Source: Isoetes taiwanensis (Eukaryota > Streptophyta > Lycopodiopsida > Isoetales > Isoetaceae). Taken from it: a stretch of DNA of 64,000 nucleotides. The DNA lies in contig JAJEKV010000011.1 in the NCBI GenBank assembly GCA_021234155.1, forward strand, positions 13,867,255 through 13,931,254. Reading direction: 5' to 3'. The notes below the pieces were generated by a model, which saw only the letters and a list, made by a program, of their open reading frames with translations, made no database searches and was not told the DNA's origin. Of this stretch, positions 23,378 through 33,500 are shown piece by piece. Both the position numbers and the translations under genes were made by a program. Each line of letters starts with the position of its first letter. Within the stretch, counting starts at the first letter, position 1.

Positions 23378-23397
23378 CTTTATAGGCAAAACCCTAA
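23378..23397 (-). promoter_or_regulatory. TATA box and AAACCCTA box of accessory gene B
   Basis: Minus strand: TTAGGGTTTTGCCTATAAAG. The TATA element (CTATAAAG, 23385-23378) lies 113 bp before the first ATG, and the AAAACCCTAA (telo-box) motif lies directly upstream. The H3-like gene has the same pair of elements, which supports a real internal promoter. Transcription itself is not shown. Confidence 0.6.
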
Positions 23398-23546
23398 TTT
23401 TGGGAAAAATTTTAGGTTTACAATTCTCGACTTTCTCGGGTCTAGAGGTATGATTTACAGTGCTAACCGAGCTTGGAAATGCTCCTAAGGGTCCCTAAGC
23501 AATGATTTTGGTTCGCCTAAGGACAACTTGGATCAATTCGGGACAA

Positions 23547-23622
23547 GACCACTCACACAAAGGCGCCAGGTGGGATCGGTTTGCAAACCGAACTGTTGGG
23601 GCGCACTCGCGTGAGGGGTGGG
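23547..23622. repeat. Hairpin repeat copy 1
   Basis: About 75 bp: left arm CCACTCACAC...GGCGCC, central perfect palindrome CGGTTTGCAAACCG, right arm GGCGCACTCGCGTGAGGGGTGG. The arms are imperfect inverted repeats of each other. Confidence 0.9.
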
Positions 23623-23751
23623 CTGCTGTTTAGGTCACTAATGATGCTAAACTAGAGAACTAAAGACATAATCCTGGATATCTCATCGAGATAGATAGGA
23701 TTGAGCCTTTACTCGCCTTATTTGGGCAAGTTGTGGTGGAGTTTGGGGTTC

Positions 23752-23828
23752 GACCACTCACACAGTGCGCCAGGGTGGAATCGGATTCCAAACCAAATGG
23801 GTCTGGGCAAGCACTCGTGAGGGGTGGA
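23752..23828. repeat. Hairpin repeat copy 2
   Basis: Left arm CCACTCACACAGTGCGCC, decayed centre CGGATTCCAAACC, right arm GCACTCGTGAGGGGTGG. It starts 205 bp from copy 1. Confidence 0.88.
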
Positions 23829-23956
23829 GCTCCATTTGACTCGGCGTTGGCCAATTTGGACAGATTAGGGGTCAATTCCTACTAACTGGGATGAGTTAGG
23901 TCGAATAGTATACCTACTTTCTGCATTTAGGCAAGATTTGGCACCAAACCATGCTC

Positions 23957-24032
23957 AACCACTCACACAGTGCGCCAGGGTGGGATCGGTTTGCAAACCG
24001 AATGGGTTGGGGCGCACTCTGTGAGGGGTGGG
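23957..24032. repeat. Hairpin repeat copy 3
   Basis: Left arm CCACTCACACAGTGCGCC, perfect central palindrome CGGTTTGCAAACCG, right arm GGCGCACTCTGTGAGGGGT. This is the best-preserved copy, 205 bp from copy 2. Confidence 0.92.
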
Positions 24033-24170
24033 ATCAAAATGCCTGGTTTGTTCCGAACTTTGCTATTTCTAAATGTAGAATTCGGCAATACACCCTATTT
24101 AAACTCGATTTGACTTATTTATTTATCAAAACTATAGTCTTATACCAAAGAAAAGGTCATTTACAATAGT

Positions 24171-25353
24171 TCAGGGGCCCTCCTTCTTAATAAACTGAGC
24201 TAGTCTAATATCTTTGGGCATACAAGTCACTCTCTTAGCGTGTTGAGCACACGCAAATGTAGTCTTCGGCAATGTAATGATGTGCTTTGCTCCGACGCCT
24301 CTGCCGGTCGGCGAAGCAACATGTCGTCCGTGACCCGTTTGGATGGGTCGAACTCCTGCAAAATCTCCCTCGTTAGGCGTGCAAAGGGGGCTCTGGGAAT
24401 GAGGAAGCCATAGCTCTGCTGGAAGTGCTTGATTTCTTGGGCCGCCCTCGCGAATTTTGAGTCCGCCGGCCTTTTCATCGGCTTCTTCGGAGGGGTTGGC
24501 TGTTCCGGTGGGCGCTTCAACGTGTTCTTCTTCGTTGGCCGACCTCCCTCAATGGTCTTCACTCTGTGTTCTTATTAGTATTTGGAGTATTCTTAGTGCA
24601 TTTTCATGTACCACGGTATACTCCTTTAGCTCCTTCGGTACTTCAAGTCCCTTCAAGCGCATAGGACTCCCTCTGCGACCTTGGTTTCTTAGTCTTTGTC
24701 GGCTGGGGTGCTTGGGCGTGACCATTTAGGATAGAGGCGGTTGCATTAGCCCACGGGGTCTTCATCCTCCGGTATTGGGTTTGAAGGGCCGAAGTCTCTC
24801 TGGTTCGTGTCCTCCGCTCCCTCCTCGGGTTGGTCGGGGCGAAGATGGGGGCTTCTCGGGGATCCGGCTCTGTATGGTCCTCCAGCGGCCGGTGTCTTCT
24901 TCTTCTTGGCTTCTCCGCCCGGCACTTCCGGGTCCTTACCTTTCTCGCTCTCACCTTCTCCGGCTCCTCTTTGCGCTTCCTCCTTTCTTCCCTCTTACAT
25001 TCCTTCTCCTCCCTCCTCTTTCTTAGTTCTTCCTTTTTCCTTAGGCGCTCGCCTTGGATTTCCTCGGCTCGCCTTCTTCCCTTTCCCTCTTCTTCTTCTT
25101 GGTTCGGCTCGGTTCCTCATTATCCCGAAGATCTCCCTCGGCCTCCTCCCTCGGCCGATTCACCCGCCCGTCGCCTCCCGATCAAAGGTGCTCGATACAC
25201 GTTCCTGCTCTTCGGGGTTAGGGTTAGGTGGTTCAACCGATTGCCTCCTCTTCCCCGTCTTTGCCCTCCGTCGGCCTTACGTTTGACGGCTGGCATCTGG
25301 CTCACATAACCGGGTGGCATAACCTTAAGGGGCGGTCTGTTCGTCCGTGCCAT
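24171..25353 (-). pseudogene. Histone H3-fold protein gene inside the retrotransposon (frame-broken)
   Basis: The ATG at 25353 opens MARTNRPPLKV, echoing the MART start of H3. A long Arg/Lys/Glu-rich tail spread over several frames follows (25340-24570). The histone fold comes last. At 24451-24346, AAQEIKHFQQSYGFLI and PFARLTREILQEF match H3 helices alpha-N and alpha-1 (REIRRYQKSTELLI, PFQRLVREIAQDF). At 24251-24174, in another frame, CAQHAKRVTCMPKDIRLAQF matches the end of alpha-2 through alpha-3 ([20 protein letters not shown]). A short piece with EDYICVC in the third frame bridges them. The MPKD motif is that of ordinary H3, not centromeric H3. The canonical H3 tail with its modified lysines is absent. 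At least two 1-2 nt shifts lie within the fold, so this copy is not functional. Flanked by hairpin repeats on both sides. Confidence 0.85.
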
Positions 25354-25439
25354 GCTTTTGTTTGTCGGGTTTGAGCTTTGGCGCCTGAAGATCGTCTTCT
25401 TGGGCGAGCTGTTCTCCGGGAAAGGTGGGGGTAAAATGG

Positions 25440-25462
25440 AAACCCTAATTTTCTATTTATAG
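25440..25462 (-). promoter_or_regulatory. TATA box and AAACCCTA box of the H3-like gene
   Basis: Minus strand: CTATAAATAG (25462-25453), a textbook plant TATA box, followed after 4 bp by TTAGGGTTT (telo-box, common in plant histone and growth genes). The ATG is exactly 100 bp downstream. Two hairpin repeats lie 114-400 bp upstream. Confidence 0.7.
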
Positions 25463-25575
25463 TGAGGTGGAATTTAGGGTTGGGACCTGCAATTCATATG
25501 GGGAAAAAAAAACAAACTAGGGCATTAGCGAAGGTACGAGGCATTCATTTGGGTTCACCATACTCTAAAACACCC

Positions 25576-25649
25576 ACCACTCACACACAAAGGCGCTGGG
25601 CGGATTGGATTACCAACCGAAAGAGTCCAAGCGCACTCGTGAGGGGTCG
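25576..25649. repeat. Hairpin repeat copy 4
   Basis: Left arm CCACTCACACACAAAGGCGC, decayed centre, right arm GCGCACTCGTGAGGGGTCG. It lies 114 bp upstream of the H3-like gene's TATA box. Confidence 0.85.
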
Positions 25650-25790
25650 AATCGCTTTTTGAGGCTACTTTATAATTTACAGGGAGTTTCTTAATGCTAT
25701 AAAATACAAACCTGTCTAGAACTAAGGAATTAAGCCAAATTACACCATTAGTTTAATTAATTGGAACAACTAATTAGGTCAACCGAGGTC

Positions 25791-25865
25791 AACCACTCAC
25801 ACAGTGCGCCTGGGTGGAATCGGTTTGCGAACCGAATGGTGCTGGGCGCACTCTGTGAGGGGTCG
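25791..25865. repeat. Hairpin repeat copy 5
   Basis: Left arm CCACTCACACAGTGCGCC, centre CGGTTTGCGAACCG (one mismatch from perfect), right arm GGGCGCACTCTGTGAGGGGT. It begins 215 bp from copy 4, a spacing close to that of copies 1-3. Confidence 0.9.
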
Positions 25866-26060
25866 ACTGTTTTTGACAATTTAGGTTGGGAAAGATGCTA
25901 CACTTCACTAGCAACCTATCATGGAGCTAAAATCTACCCAAAAATTGGAAATTTTCCCAATTGTTCGAGCTCTTGCTTGGGTGGCTATACCCCAAGACTC
26001 GAATCTACTGTTAGTCCTAAGGGAAAAATGGCCAGTGCTCGATCTTGGATGCCAAGATCA

Positions 26061-26073
26061 TGCTCTGATACCA
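26061..26073 (-). promoter_or_regulatory. Primer-binding site for initiator Met-tRNA
   Basis: TGGTATCAGAGCA on the minus strand, directly inside the 5' LTR. This is the standard complement of the plant initiator Met-tRNA 3' end and fixes the element's orientation. Confidence 0.93.
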
Positions 26074-27667
26074 CCGCGGACGCCCCCTACTCCTTATAAT
26101 GATGCCCGCGATCGTATTCGGCGGAGGAGCATTCCCCCGGCAAATACCGCCGACAGGGGCCATCCACCACTCCACTCCCATGGGGCAGAGCCGCAAGGAG
26201 GAAGAGTGGATGTGTCATTCATCCGCCTTCCATCGGATCGACCTATCTCATGCGAAGCGTAACAAACAAACGTGAGCACAACTAATAATATACAACACAA
26301 TCACCATAACAATAGCAACATCACAGTCGTCAAGAATACCTTCATAACAATAATACAAAGGAAAGATCCTACCCGGGCTCTGGACTCAAGGGGATGACCC
26401 GACGGCTAGGCCTCCGTGAGTTCATTCCGCATGCAATTCATGGCAATGGATTTGGCTGGCATAGAACATGGCTTAGGGTAGTCCACTCCATCCGCCCTCA
26501 GGTGCACACTTTGCGCAGTAGGCCGAAAAGTGTTGGGACTTGGTCGTAGCTCGCCGGGTGAATAGCCGAGGGGCTACTACTGCCGGGTTGCATCTCCCCA
26601 ACCCCGATGAGGGCAGAAGAGAGCTGCCTCTCCTCCGAGGTATCCATGCTCATCGCAGCGGCTAGAGGGCCACCGCCCTTATTCGACTTGAACTCACCGG
26701 AAGGTCATATCCACCACCCCACGAGTGTCGAGCTCATACCTTGCCCACATGCAAAGGACAAGCCATTAAGCCTAGCCAAAAAAGACCCCGATAGGCTTTA
26801 CTACCGGAGGGGTCAGTCCAGCGATGAGACAAGTTCCCCTTATCAACCGGCCTTGCCCCTTCACCCACACCGGTGGGCTCCCCGCACGGGCCGCAATTAT
26901 GTGGGAACTAAGGTGCTATGCTAGGAGCATCTTCTACACGACCTTTAGGTCTCTACCCCCTTCCCACAACAAGGAGATCACAGAGTGAAATACATGCAAT
27001 ATCACGTAACGAGATAGAGAATCATATCAATCTATCTACTTAACATCCAATGTTAGGTTCATTCGTTAGAGTCTCAGATCTAGGGATCTACAAGGCTTCC
27101 AGAGATGATCTAACATACTAAACCGGCATATTGCCACGCCTAAAGACGGTTTTGCACAACAGAACAACTAGATACCTGCTCCTTGGCTTGCTCCCCGATC
27201 CTCTGAAGGCGTCCATGCTCCCGATCTTGCTCAAGACACCGCTACTCAAGAACTTTGTTGTGCAAATCCGACTTTTCGAGCTGGCAATGCGATTCGAACC
27301 TTACCTTGGCCGAATTGGCCCAGGAAAGCCCTGAATGCGAAAGAGGAAAGGAAGCTCTAGAAAACCCTAATTGGCAAAGTGAAAGGAGAGCTAGGGTCTA
27401 GGGTTTTAGCCCTTATATAGACCCTATCTAGGTTAGGGCATCCACATGGGCAAATGGCTTTAAGCCATTTGGAAATGGATGAACAAGGAACCTTTTGTTG
27501 TGTATGTTTAATTACATACCCAACATCCAAGGTTGCCCCCTAGGTGCAACCTTTAGCTCCTAGGTGCAACGTTGTCCTACTCTCAAGTACATGTCACTTG
27601 TGACATGTACGTGTGACGTGGTAGTATAATATACGTATTGGGGCGTATATTATGCTGGAACGTCACA
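26074..27667 (-). repeat. 5' LTR (right in window)
   Basis: About 1594 bp matching 13699-15305. The inner end is altered (CGCGGACGCCCC where the other copy has TGTGACGTCCCC). The outer end CGTCACA is intact and is followed by GAAGC. Confidence 0.92.
27412..27419 (-). promoter_or_regulatory. TATA box of the 5' LTR
   Basis: TATATAAG on the minus strand, followed by GGGCTAAAACCCTAGACCC. It is the likely start region for the genomic RNA of the element. Confidence 0.65.
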
Positions 27668-27672
27668 GAAGC
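27668..27672. repeat. Target-site duplication GAAGC (right)
   Basis: Identical to 13694-13698. Confidence 0.9.
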
Positions 27673-29158
27673 AACAAAATATTTCAAATAAGCATGTGGA
27701 TTATGTCTACCAAAATCAGCTAAGAAACATACAATTAATATAAGTACCAACACACATGAAAAATGAGAGGACAGAATTAGAGTTATCAAAAGATTTCTTA
27801 AGAAGGGATTTTCCGAATTCAAGGAAGCTACTTCATCGAAGAATATCTATGATTGTTCCATATCCGCCTTAAAACTAGGACACAACAATGAAATTGATTG
27901 TATAATTAATGTGAGCAATAAGCTCTACTATGTTAAGAAATAAAGGGCTTGAGTATGCCTTTTCCATCATATCAGGAATGAATTTGTAATGCAAGGACTA
28001 GCTTATCTTCAGGACTGTATGTAATGTGAACCTATTCTAATTCTAAAACCATTGTCCAAAGATCCTATAGGCTCTCAAGCTGCTTCTCTTGCTCGAAAGG
28101 CACCCAGCTCAAGGACTGATCAGTTTGCCTCAAGGTTTTGCCCAAGCATTGTCCAAGATAAGGGGTTCCCTTCCAACGTATTTGGGGCTTAAACTTATAT
28201 GTTTAGGTATGCATGCAAAGGTCTTGAATGTGTCCAAAAATTAATTGTTGATATGAATAGTCTCTCTTTTGATGTTGGAATCCATGCAAAATGCTTAGAA
28301 CTCTAAAAAGACAAGTCCAAGCCAAAAATAGTAGATGTATGATTTAGCATGCTTCTAGTACTAGCTATATACCTATTCGGCCACCCTCAAATCAAACCAC
28401 CTATGGTCTGTATATCACTCTTGGAGGGTTTGTCATGTGCTTGACCCTATATTGATGGTCTTTAGCTTGCATCCTAGTACCTAGATAATGAGTGATGGAC
28501 AACTCAACTAGATGTCAAGTATGTCATTGATAGGCAATCTGCTCGACACATGGCCATTGCCGGGATATCCTTTCCTATTGAATAGTGGTTTGGTTGAGAG
28601 TATCTATCTCCAAATCCTACCTAAGGTACCTTTGGTTGTGCTTGAGTTAGGTATGCATGTTGATGTCTTCTTGGCAGAGAGAAGCTAGCATAGTCTGTGA
28701 ACTAGTAGGGGTGACATCATGGGCTCTATCATGAGCATTGTAATCTCTCAACCCTAGATCCCACCACTGACAATCACTCTATATGTTATCTATCTTAGAC
28801 AACTCACCATGACATTTCGTCCGTCATGCATGGTGATATTATGGACCCTAATTTTTAAAAGGCTTGAGGTAGGGTGGGTGGAAGTGCATCCTTAAGCCAT
28901 GGCAATCCTTGCGAGTAAAACTCTATTTTGCCGTAGGAAAAATGCCTCAAACTACTGGCCAATCTCCCTCACAGTAGGATAGACACACTACTTTTAGACT
29001 TGGAGGCATGCTCATCTTGCACATAAAGGCACTCTGATAGTAAGCTAAGTCTCTTTTTGGTTGTTCTTGCAGGTTTGGGTACAACCCCACATTTTCCACT
29101 ATGGAAATCAATGCCCCCATGTCGATTTCCCATGTGGATGACACCGGGCATGTTTCAC
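27673..29158. other. AT-rich, no gene seen
   Basis: Only short, unrecognised frames. The end of this stretch may be the 3' part of an old LTR, since a tRNA-Met-type primer site follows immediately. Confidence 0.4.
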
Positions 29159-29170
29159 TGGTATCAGAGT
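29159..29170 (+). promoter_or_regulatory. Primer-binding-site-like sequence of a decayed LTR element
   Basis: TGGTATCAGAGT on the plus strand, matching 11 of 12 bases of the initiator Met-tRNA site. A TGTTTCA-type end lies just before it. No matching second LTR or gag-pol was found nearby, so this would be a fragment. Confidence 0.4.
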
Positions 29171-29434
29171 CATAAGGTCTTGCACATGGGCTCGTTGTAG
29201 TGGAATATTCTGCTCATATTATGCTCTTTTGCATAATATTTAGCTCATGTCTTTTGAACATGTATTGCAAAGTATTCTACACAATGCTCTTTTGCAATTC
29301 TACTTTAACGTGAAAGCATGCCCATTTACATTGGCTATTTGTATATCATATAGGCATATTGAGCACGTCAAACAAGTACATATTAAAGTCAAATTAAAGG
29401 CGTTGCTGTAATGATTGGTTATAAGACCGGAGTA

Positions 29435-29486
29435 TGAATTATATTGAAGGCTCAACAACCTGAATTATATTGAAGGCTCAACAACC
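29435..29486. repeat. 26-bp tandem duplication
   Basis: Two adjacent copies of gaattatattgaaggctcaacaacc. Confidence 0.8.
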
Positions 29487-29970
29487 TTTTATGACTTCTA
29501 TCCATTATGTTGCACATAAAACCAATCTATGTGTCTCATCAATTGGCAAGCACCCTTTAGTTGTAAAATCATTTGCGAAATGATTGACAAGCTGATAAGT
29601 ACGGTAACAAATTACTTTTTACATTGCACCCAAAGGAGTTAGCTTTTAATAGAAGTGCAGGAAGAGCATGCATATTCCTGATTGAGGCTTGAAGGTATTT
29701 CACAAACAAGGTGATTGAGTAGGCATCATGCAGTTGAGAAATTATGCAAAATCTTTGAGCCTGTAATGCTAGTATTCAAACAATTATTTGCAAGCGTATA
29801 TGATGAACTATGGGAATTTAAGGTTGTACATATTGCATTTCTTAATTGATGCATCTTAAAATATTTGATAGATCTGAGTTTAGACTTTCAATGTGATTGA
29901 GCGGATATAACATCGATTGGTGGACTTTTGAGCAACACAAAAGAGGAGATTAAGTTGTACTTTTTTGTAT

Positions 29971-30035
29971 TGGGTCCCATAGACCGATTGGTCTCCGTGG
30001 ACGATAAAAATACCTTCCTTCCTTCCTTCCTTTAT
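29971..30035 (+). mobile_element. LINE 3' tail fragment
   Basis: The phrase gggtcccatagaccgattgg followed by tctccgtggacgataaaa and a (TTCC)n run. The same tail ends the LINE at 46.6 kb and recurs at 49.6 and 61.5 kb, so this is a strongly 5'-truncated copy. Confidence 0.7.
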
Positions 30036-32543
30036 ATGAAGTCGTGAATGGGTCTCTAATTGATAGTAAAGGGTACTCTATAATCTTGAAAAGGGAGTAT
30101 GTATCGAAGTATTGAGATGAGAAGAAGTATTGGTGGCTGTTGACTTTTAACTAGAAGTTTCTGGCATGTTTTGGAAGCTTTGGATGGGTGATTTCAATAG
30201 CATGAAATCTTCTTGTGCCTCAAAATTTTGTCATCAACACATATGCCAAGTAGTGCAAAAAAAACTCAAAGATATTGGGCATCAAGTCCTAAATGCTTTA
30301 ACAAAATTTTATGAAGAGTCTCGAAATGTTGGTTGGGCTAGTTCGATAACATTGACTTACAAAACAAATTCAGATTTGAGTTTAGGAAATTTAAGATTCA
30401 AGCAAGTGCAACTTGGAAAGGAAAGAACTTTTTAGATACCTCTCCCAAAAAATGTTGAGGGAGGATAAGTATGCTGACAACAATTGCTATGGTTCAATGT
30501 TCAAGCACAACAATATGTGAAAAGGTTCCAATCAAATGTGCCATAACAAAAAGACAAGTATAGGAATAAGTTAAAGGTAGGAGCAACTGATGCTTTAATG
30601 GGAGTTTCAATTGAAGGTTCAGGGGTGGAAATACTTGAAGAATTTGACTTTGAAGTAATCAATCAAAATGTGGAAATCGATTAATAAATTTAGGCACATT
30701 TTTTCATCAGCAAACATAGCACGTCGTAGTATCGCTTCAGCTTCAATTGCTTCTGAAGATGAATGTAAGTAATATTAAAATATGTATTAATGCAAGAAAT
30801 ATATTGTATACAGTACAAGTTGTTGCTACTGAAACTATTTTGTTGTTGAAGATGAACATGTTTCTCTTATTTCATCGGTGCCTTAATATGTATATCATAC
30901 ATTGAACATGTATTATGTTGTCATTATTTTTTGTTGAAGGCCGACAGGTATCTTCATCATTAAATCATGACAATAAATATATAAGTCAAAGGTACAAGTT
31001 TAAAACCTAGAGGAAAAAATAGTCTCTCTTTGCAAAGCTACTTGAGAGCTTCAGATTATCTATGTGCAGAATAAACCTCAGATTCTAAGTCACCAATATG
31101 AATTGCTGGAGCTTGCTTTTGTCGAGATACTTTCTTAAATGAAACATGCATCTAACCATTATTATGACCCTTAACTTGCCCAATGTATTGGGCAGGCCCA
31201 AATGCATTGAAGACAAAAGGAACCATTGGAGAAGAAGCTAGTAGAGCTTCCATTTGTGCAAAATGAGATTCCTCCATAACATGTGATGCTACAACTATCA
31301 TATTAGGTGCTACATTGTCTTGCATACAAGATGTTATCACAGGTGCAGTAAATGGGACGATAACACGTGATACCTCATTATACGAGATTGGCATTGAAGA
31401 CGCCTTAAGAGGATACAAGAGGAGATACTAAGATCGGAGAACATGTATTGTGATTTGTGGACTAAGATTTAAAGTTTTTCTTGCTAGTTTCTAATTTGTA
31501 GAAAATTGTAGGCAATATTTTTAAATTGCAGGAAATCATAGGTAGGAATTAGCAATCAACAGTTTGCTCTACAAAGTACGGGAAATTTTCCTTTAGTCTA
31601 AAAATTTTCCAAACCAAAATAACAATAGAAAATTGTGAACTACCAATTTTAAAAAGAGTAGTTGACTTCAATACCAACTCTCAATCGATTAACCACCCAA
31701 AGCAAACGAAATGATAAAGGAAGGTATTTTGATTTGCCTAATGATAATTTGATCTACAACTAGTCAAACTGCATGTGGCGTCGATTAGGCCATTAATAAA
31801 CGTTGGGATAATATGATAAGAACTTGGTTTCTTTCATTGGAACTTAGGGGAAGAACAATAACAAAAACACGTTACAAAGGGCCACATTTTTTGTCTTGAG
31901 GTTAAGTTCCATGGCGCTCGTGCTTCTGTCAAGTTTTTTTATTCTTGTGATAACATCTTTTGTAGTCTATAGGTTTTTATGGTGATTTCTCAAAGAACTT
32001 GGGAAGATTGATGCTTTTTCTACTGGACGAGTGACATAAGATTTCTTATGAGTTTTTGGACGAGTTAGTGGACGAGTTTCTGAGTTTCAAAGTTTCTAAA
32101 CAAATTATTTATTTTGTTCCTTTATATTCTGCCCCTTTGAAATGACATTTTACCTTAAGTTCTTGCAACGGGATGTTGGTCTGCTGCTGTCGAAATATAA
32201 CAGTTCCTCATAGAGCTTCTACAGCGTGGAAAGCTCTGACAAAAACATCTAGTTTTCTCGATTAAGCCTCTTATTTTTGTCATAAATGATAGCTACTACC
32301 TTGAAATTATATCATTCACAAGAGGGGTACAAATATGATACGTAAATAACATCAACAAATACTTTTTAAGGTCTTTTATTCACATTTGCTTATGTATATG
32401 TACCAAAAAATATACGCAAATATAGGTTTAGTTGGATGAAAAATATGCTAAGGGGTAGAATAAGTATTAAAATATGTAAAAACAGTTGACTATGTCCAGA
32501 GAATATGTATATAATTTTAACTAATTTCTCTATAGATATATTC
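30036..32543. other. AT-rich, no gene recognised
   Basis: Short frames at 30166-30435 (plus) and 31418-31152 (minus) have no recognisable domain. No clear repeat structure. Confidence 0.4.
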
Positions 32544-32889
32544 CACACTTAAAAATAAGATTGCCCCCTAAACCCCCTTTGGTTTGGGTGCATATTCACA
32601 GGGGTGACTCCGGGCATCGAGAGCTGTTGGATAAGCATATATGCCCTTTATTCCTCGATCTAGATCGTACATAGAGATTCTCATTTGTGGGGTATGCCTG
32701 TACAAGTTTTGGTATACTGTATAATAAGGGTTTGCAAAATACTATAATATTTGAGGCAATATACTATATGGTGTTGATTTTGTACATGTATAATATGATT
32801 CTAGGGGCTCTCACTGCCCTACATCACCCCCCGTGTGAATATTCACCCAAACCAAAGGGGGTTTAAGGGGGATTTTATTTTTAAGTGTG
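32544..32889. mobile_element. MITE-like element with about 65-bp terminal inverted repeats
   Basis: Left arm cacacttaaaaataag, then ccccctaaaccccctt, then tggtttgggtgcatattcaca. The right arm is its reverse complement with few changes, ending tttttaagtgtg. No coding capacity. I could not settle the target duplication. Confidence 0.8.
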
Positions 32890-33109
32890 TAATGTAATGG
32901 TTTGTGTTATACCTAAAAAAAATTTAGCCCCTTCGGGGCTTTCAACACAAATCATTTCATTATACAGAAACAAATTGATATTAAGCTAGATATTGATTGT
33001 GTATATAATAATGTCTAGCATAGAAATAAAAGCTAATATCTAGCATAAACCATAATATAAGACCATTATATTTGACACAAAATAATGGAATGCATTTCTT
33101 TTAACCAAG

Positions 33110-33500
33110 TTGGATCATATACGTAATATATATCTAGCACATGTGATCATGTTATACATGTTTTAAAAGCATTTTTTTTTATGAATTTATTTAGTAATTG
33201 GAAATAAATAAAAGTAGTATGTCAAATTTGTATGGCTCAAATATGTAGCATAATAACATGGTTTTTTTTTGTAATTTTATACGCTTTTTGGCATGGTTTT
33301 CCTATGATTTAGTGTTGTATTCATTGGGTCATACTAAATAGTTTTTCTAGAGTGTGGCTTTTTTGGTGCATTGATCTGAATTAGCTTCAATAATCTAACG
33401 GTTGTTATTCTGAACACTTCATTCATATGGATGAAGCCACAAAAGTTCTCTTCTCTGAAAAGTTCTGGTGGTGTTGTTGTCGATTCACGTTGTTCTTTCT
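33110..33500. repeat. Left inverted-repeat zone of a 7.5-kb transposon complex
   Basis: 33240-33500 (tagcataataacatgg, then ttataCGCTTTTTGGCATGG and onward) is the reverse complement of 40400-40615. The adjoining 33110-33240 is the reverse complement of 39850-39960, that is, of the 3' flank of the ORF at 39.0-39.9 kb. The order of the two blocks is not that of a simple palindrome, so at least two copies of one family are involved. Confidence 0.65.

Larger units (their letters stand above)
13699..27667 (-). mobile_element. Chromodomain Ty3/gypsy LTR retrotransposon with extra genes
   Basis: The element is 13,969 bp long and is read on the minus strand. It has 1.6-kb LTRs at both ends, terminal TGTGACG...CGTCACA and a GAAGC target duplication. 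Its primer-binding site matches initiator Met-tRNA, and a polypurine tract abuts the 3' LTR. Order in the sense direction: 5' LTR, PBS, hairpins 5 and 4, H3-like gene, hairpins 3 to 1, accessory gene B, gag-protease, RT-RNase H, integrase with chromodomain, PPT, 3' LTR. About 5 kb between the PBS and gag is unusual for a chromovirus. The LTRs differ by many substitutions and small indels, and every gene is frame-broken, so this is an old copy. Matching target duplications show it inserted as one unit. Confidence 0.93.

Noticed and set aside
24775-25309. Plus-strand frames of up to 159 residues rich in Ser, Leu and Phe
   Set aside because: They are the antisense of the charged tail of the H3-like gene; no start context or motif.
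24171-25353. Host centromeric H3 (CENH3) or ordinary host H3 gene
   Set aside because: It lies within LTRs with matching target duplications, has an MPKD motif unlike CENH3, lacks the canonical H3 tail and is frame-broken, so it is not the host's working gene.
23547-25865. Hairpin repeats as rho-independent terminators or a CRISPR remnant
   Set aside because: No T tract follows, the genome is eukaryotic and copies sit upstream of promoters.
14995-27370. AAACCCTAA motifs as interstitial telomere repeats
   Set aside because: They occur singly at promoter positions, never in tandem.
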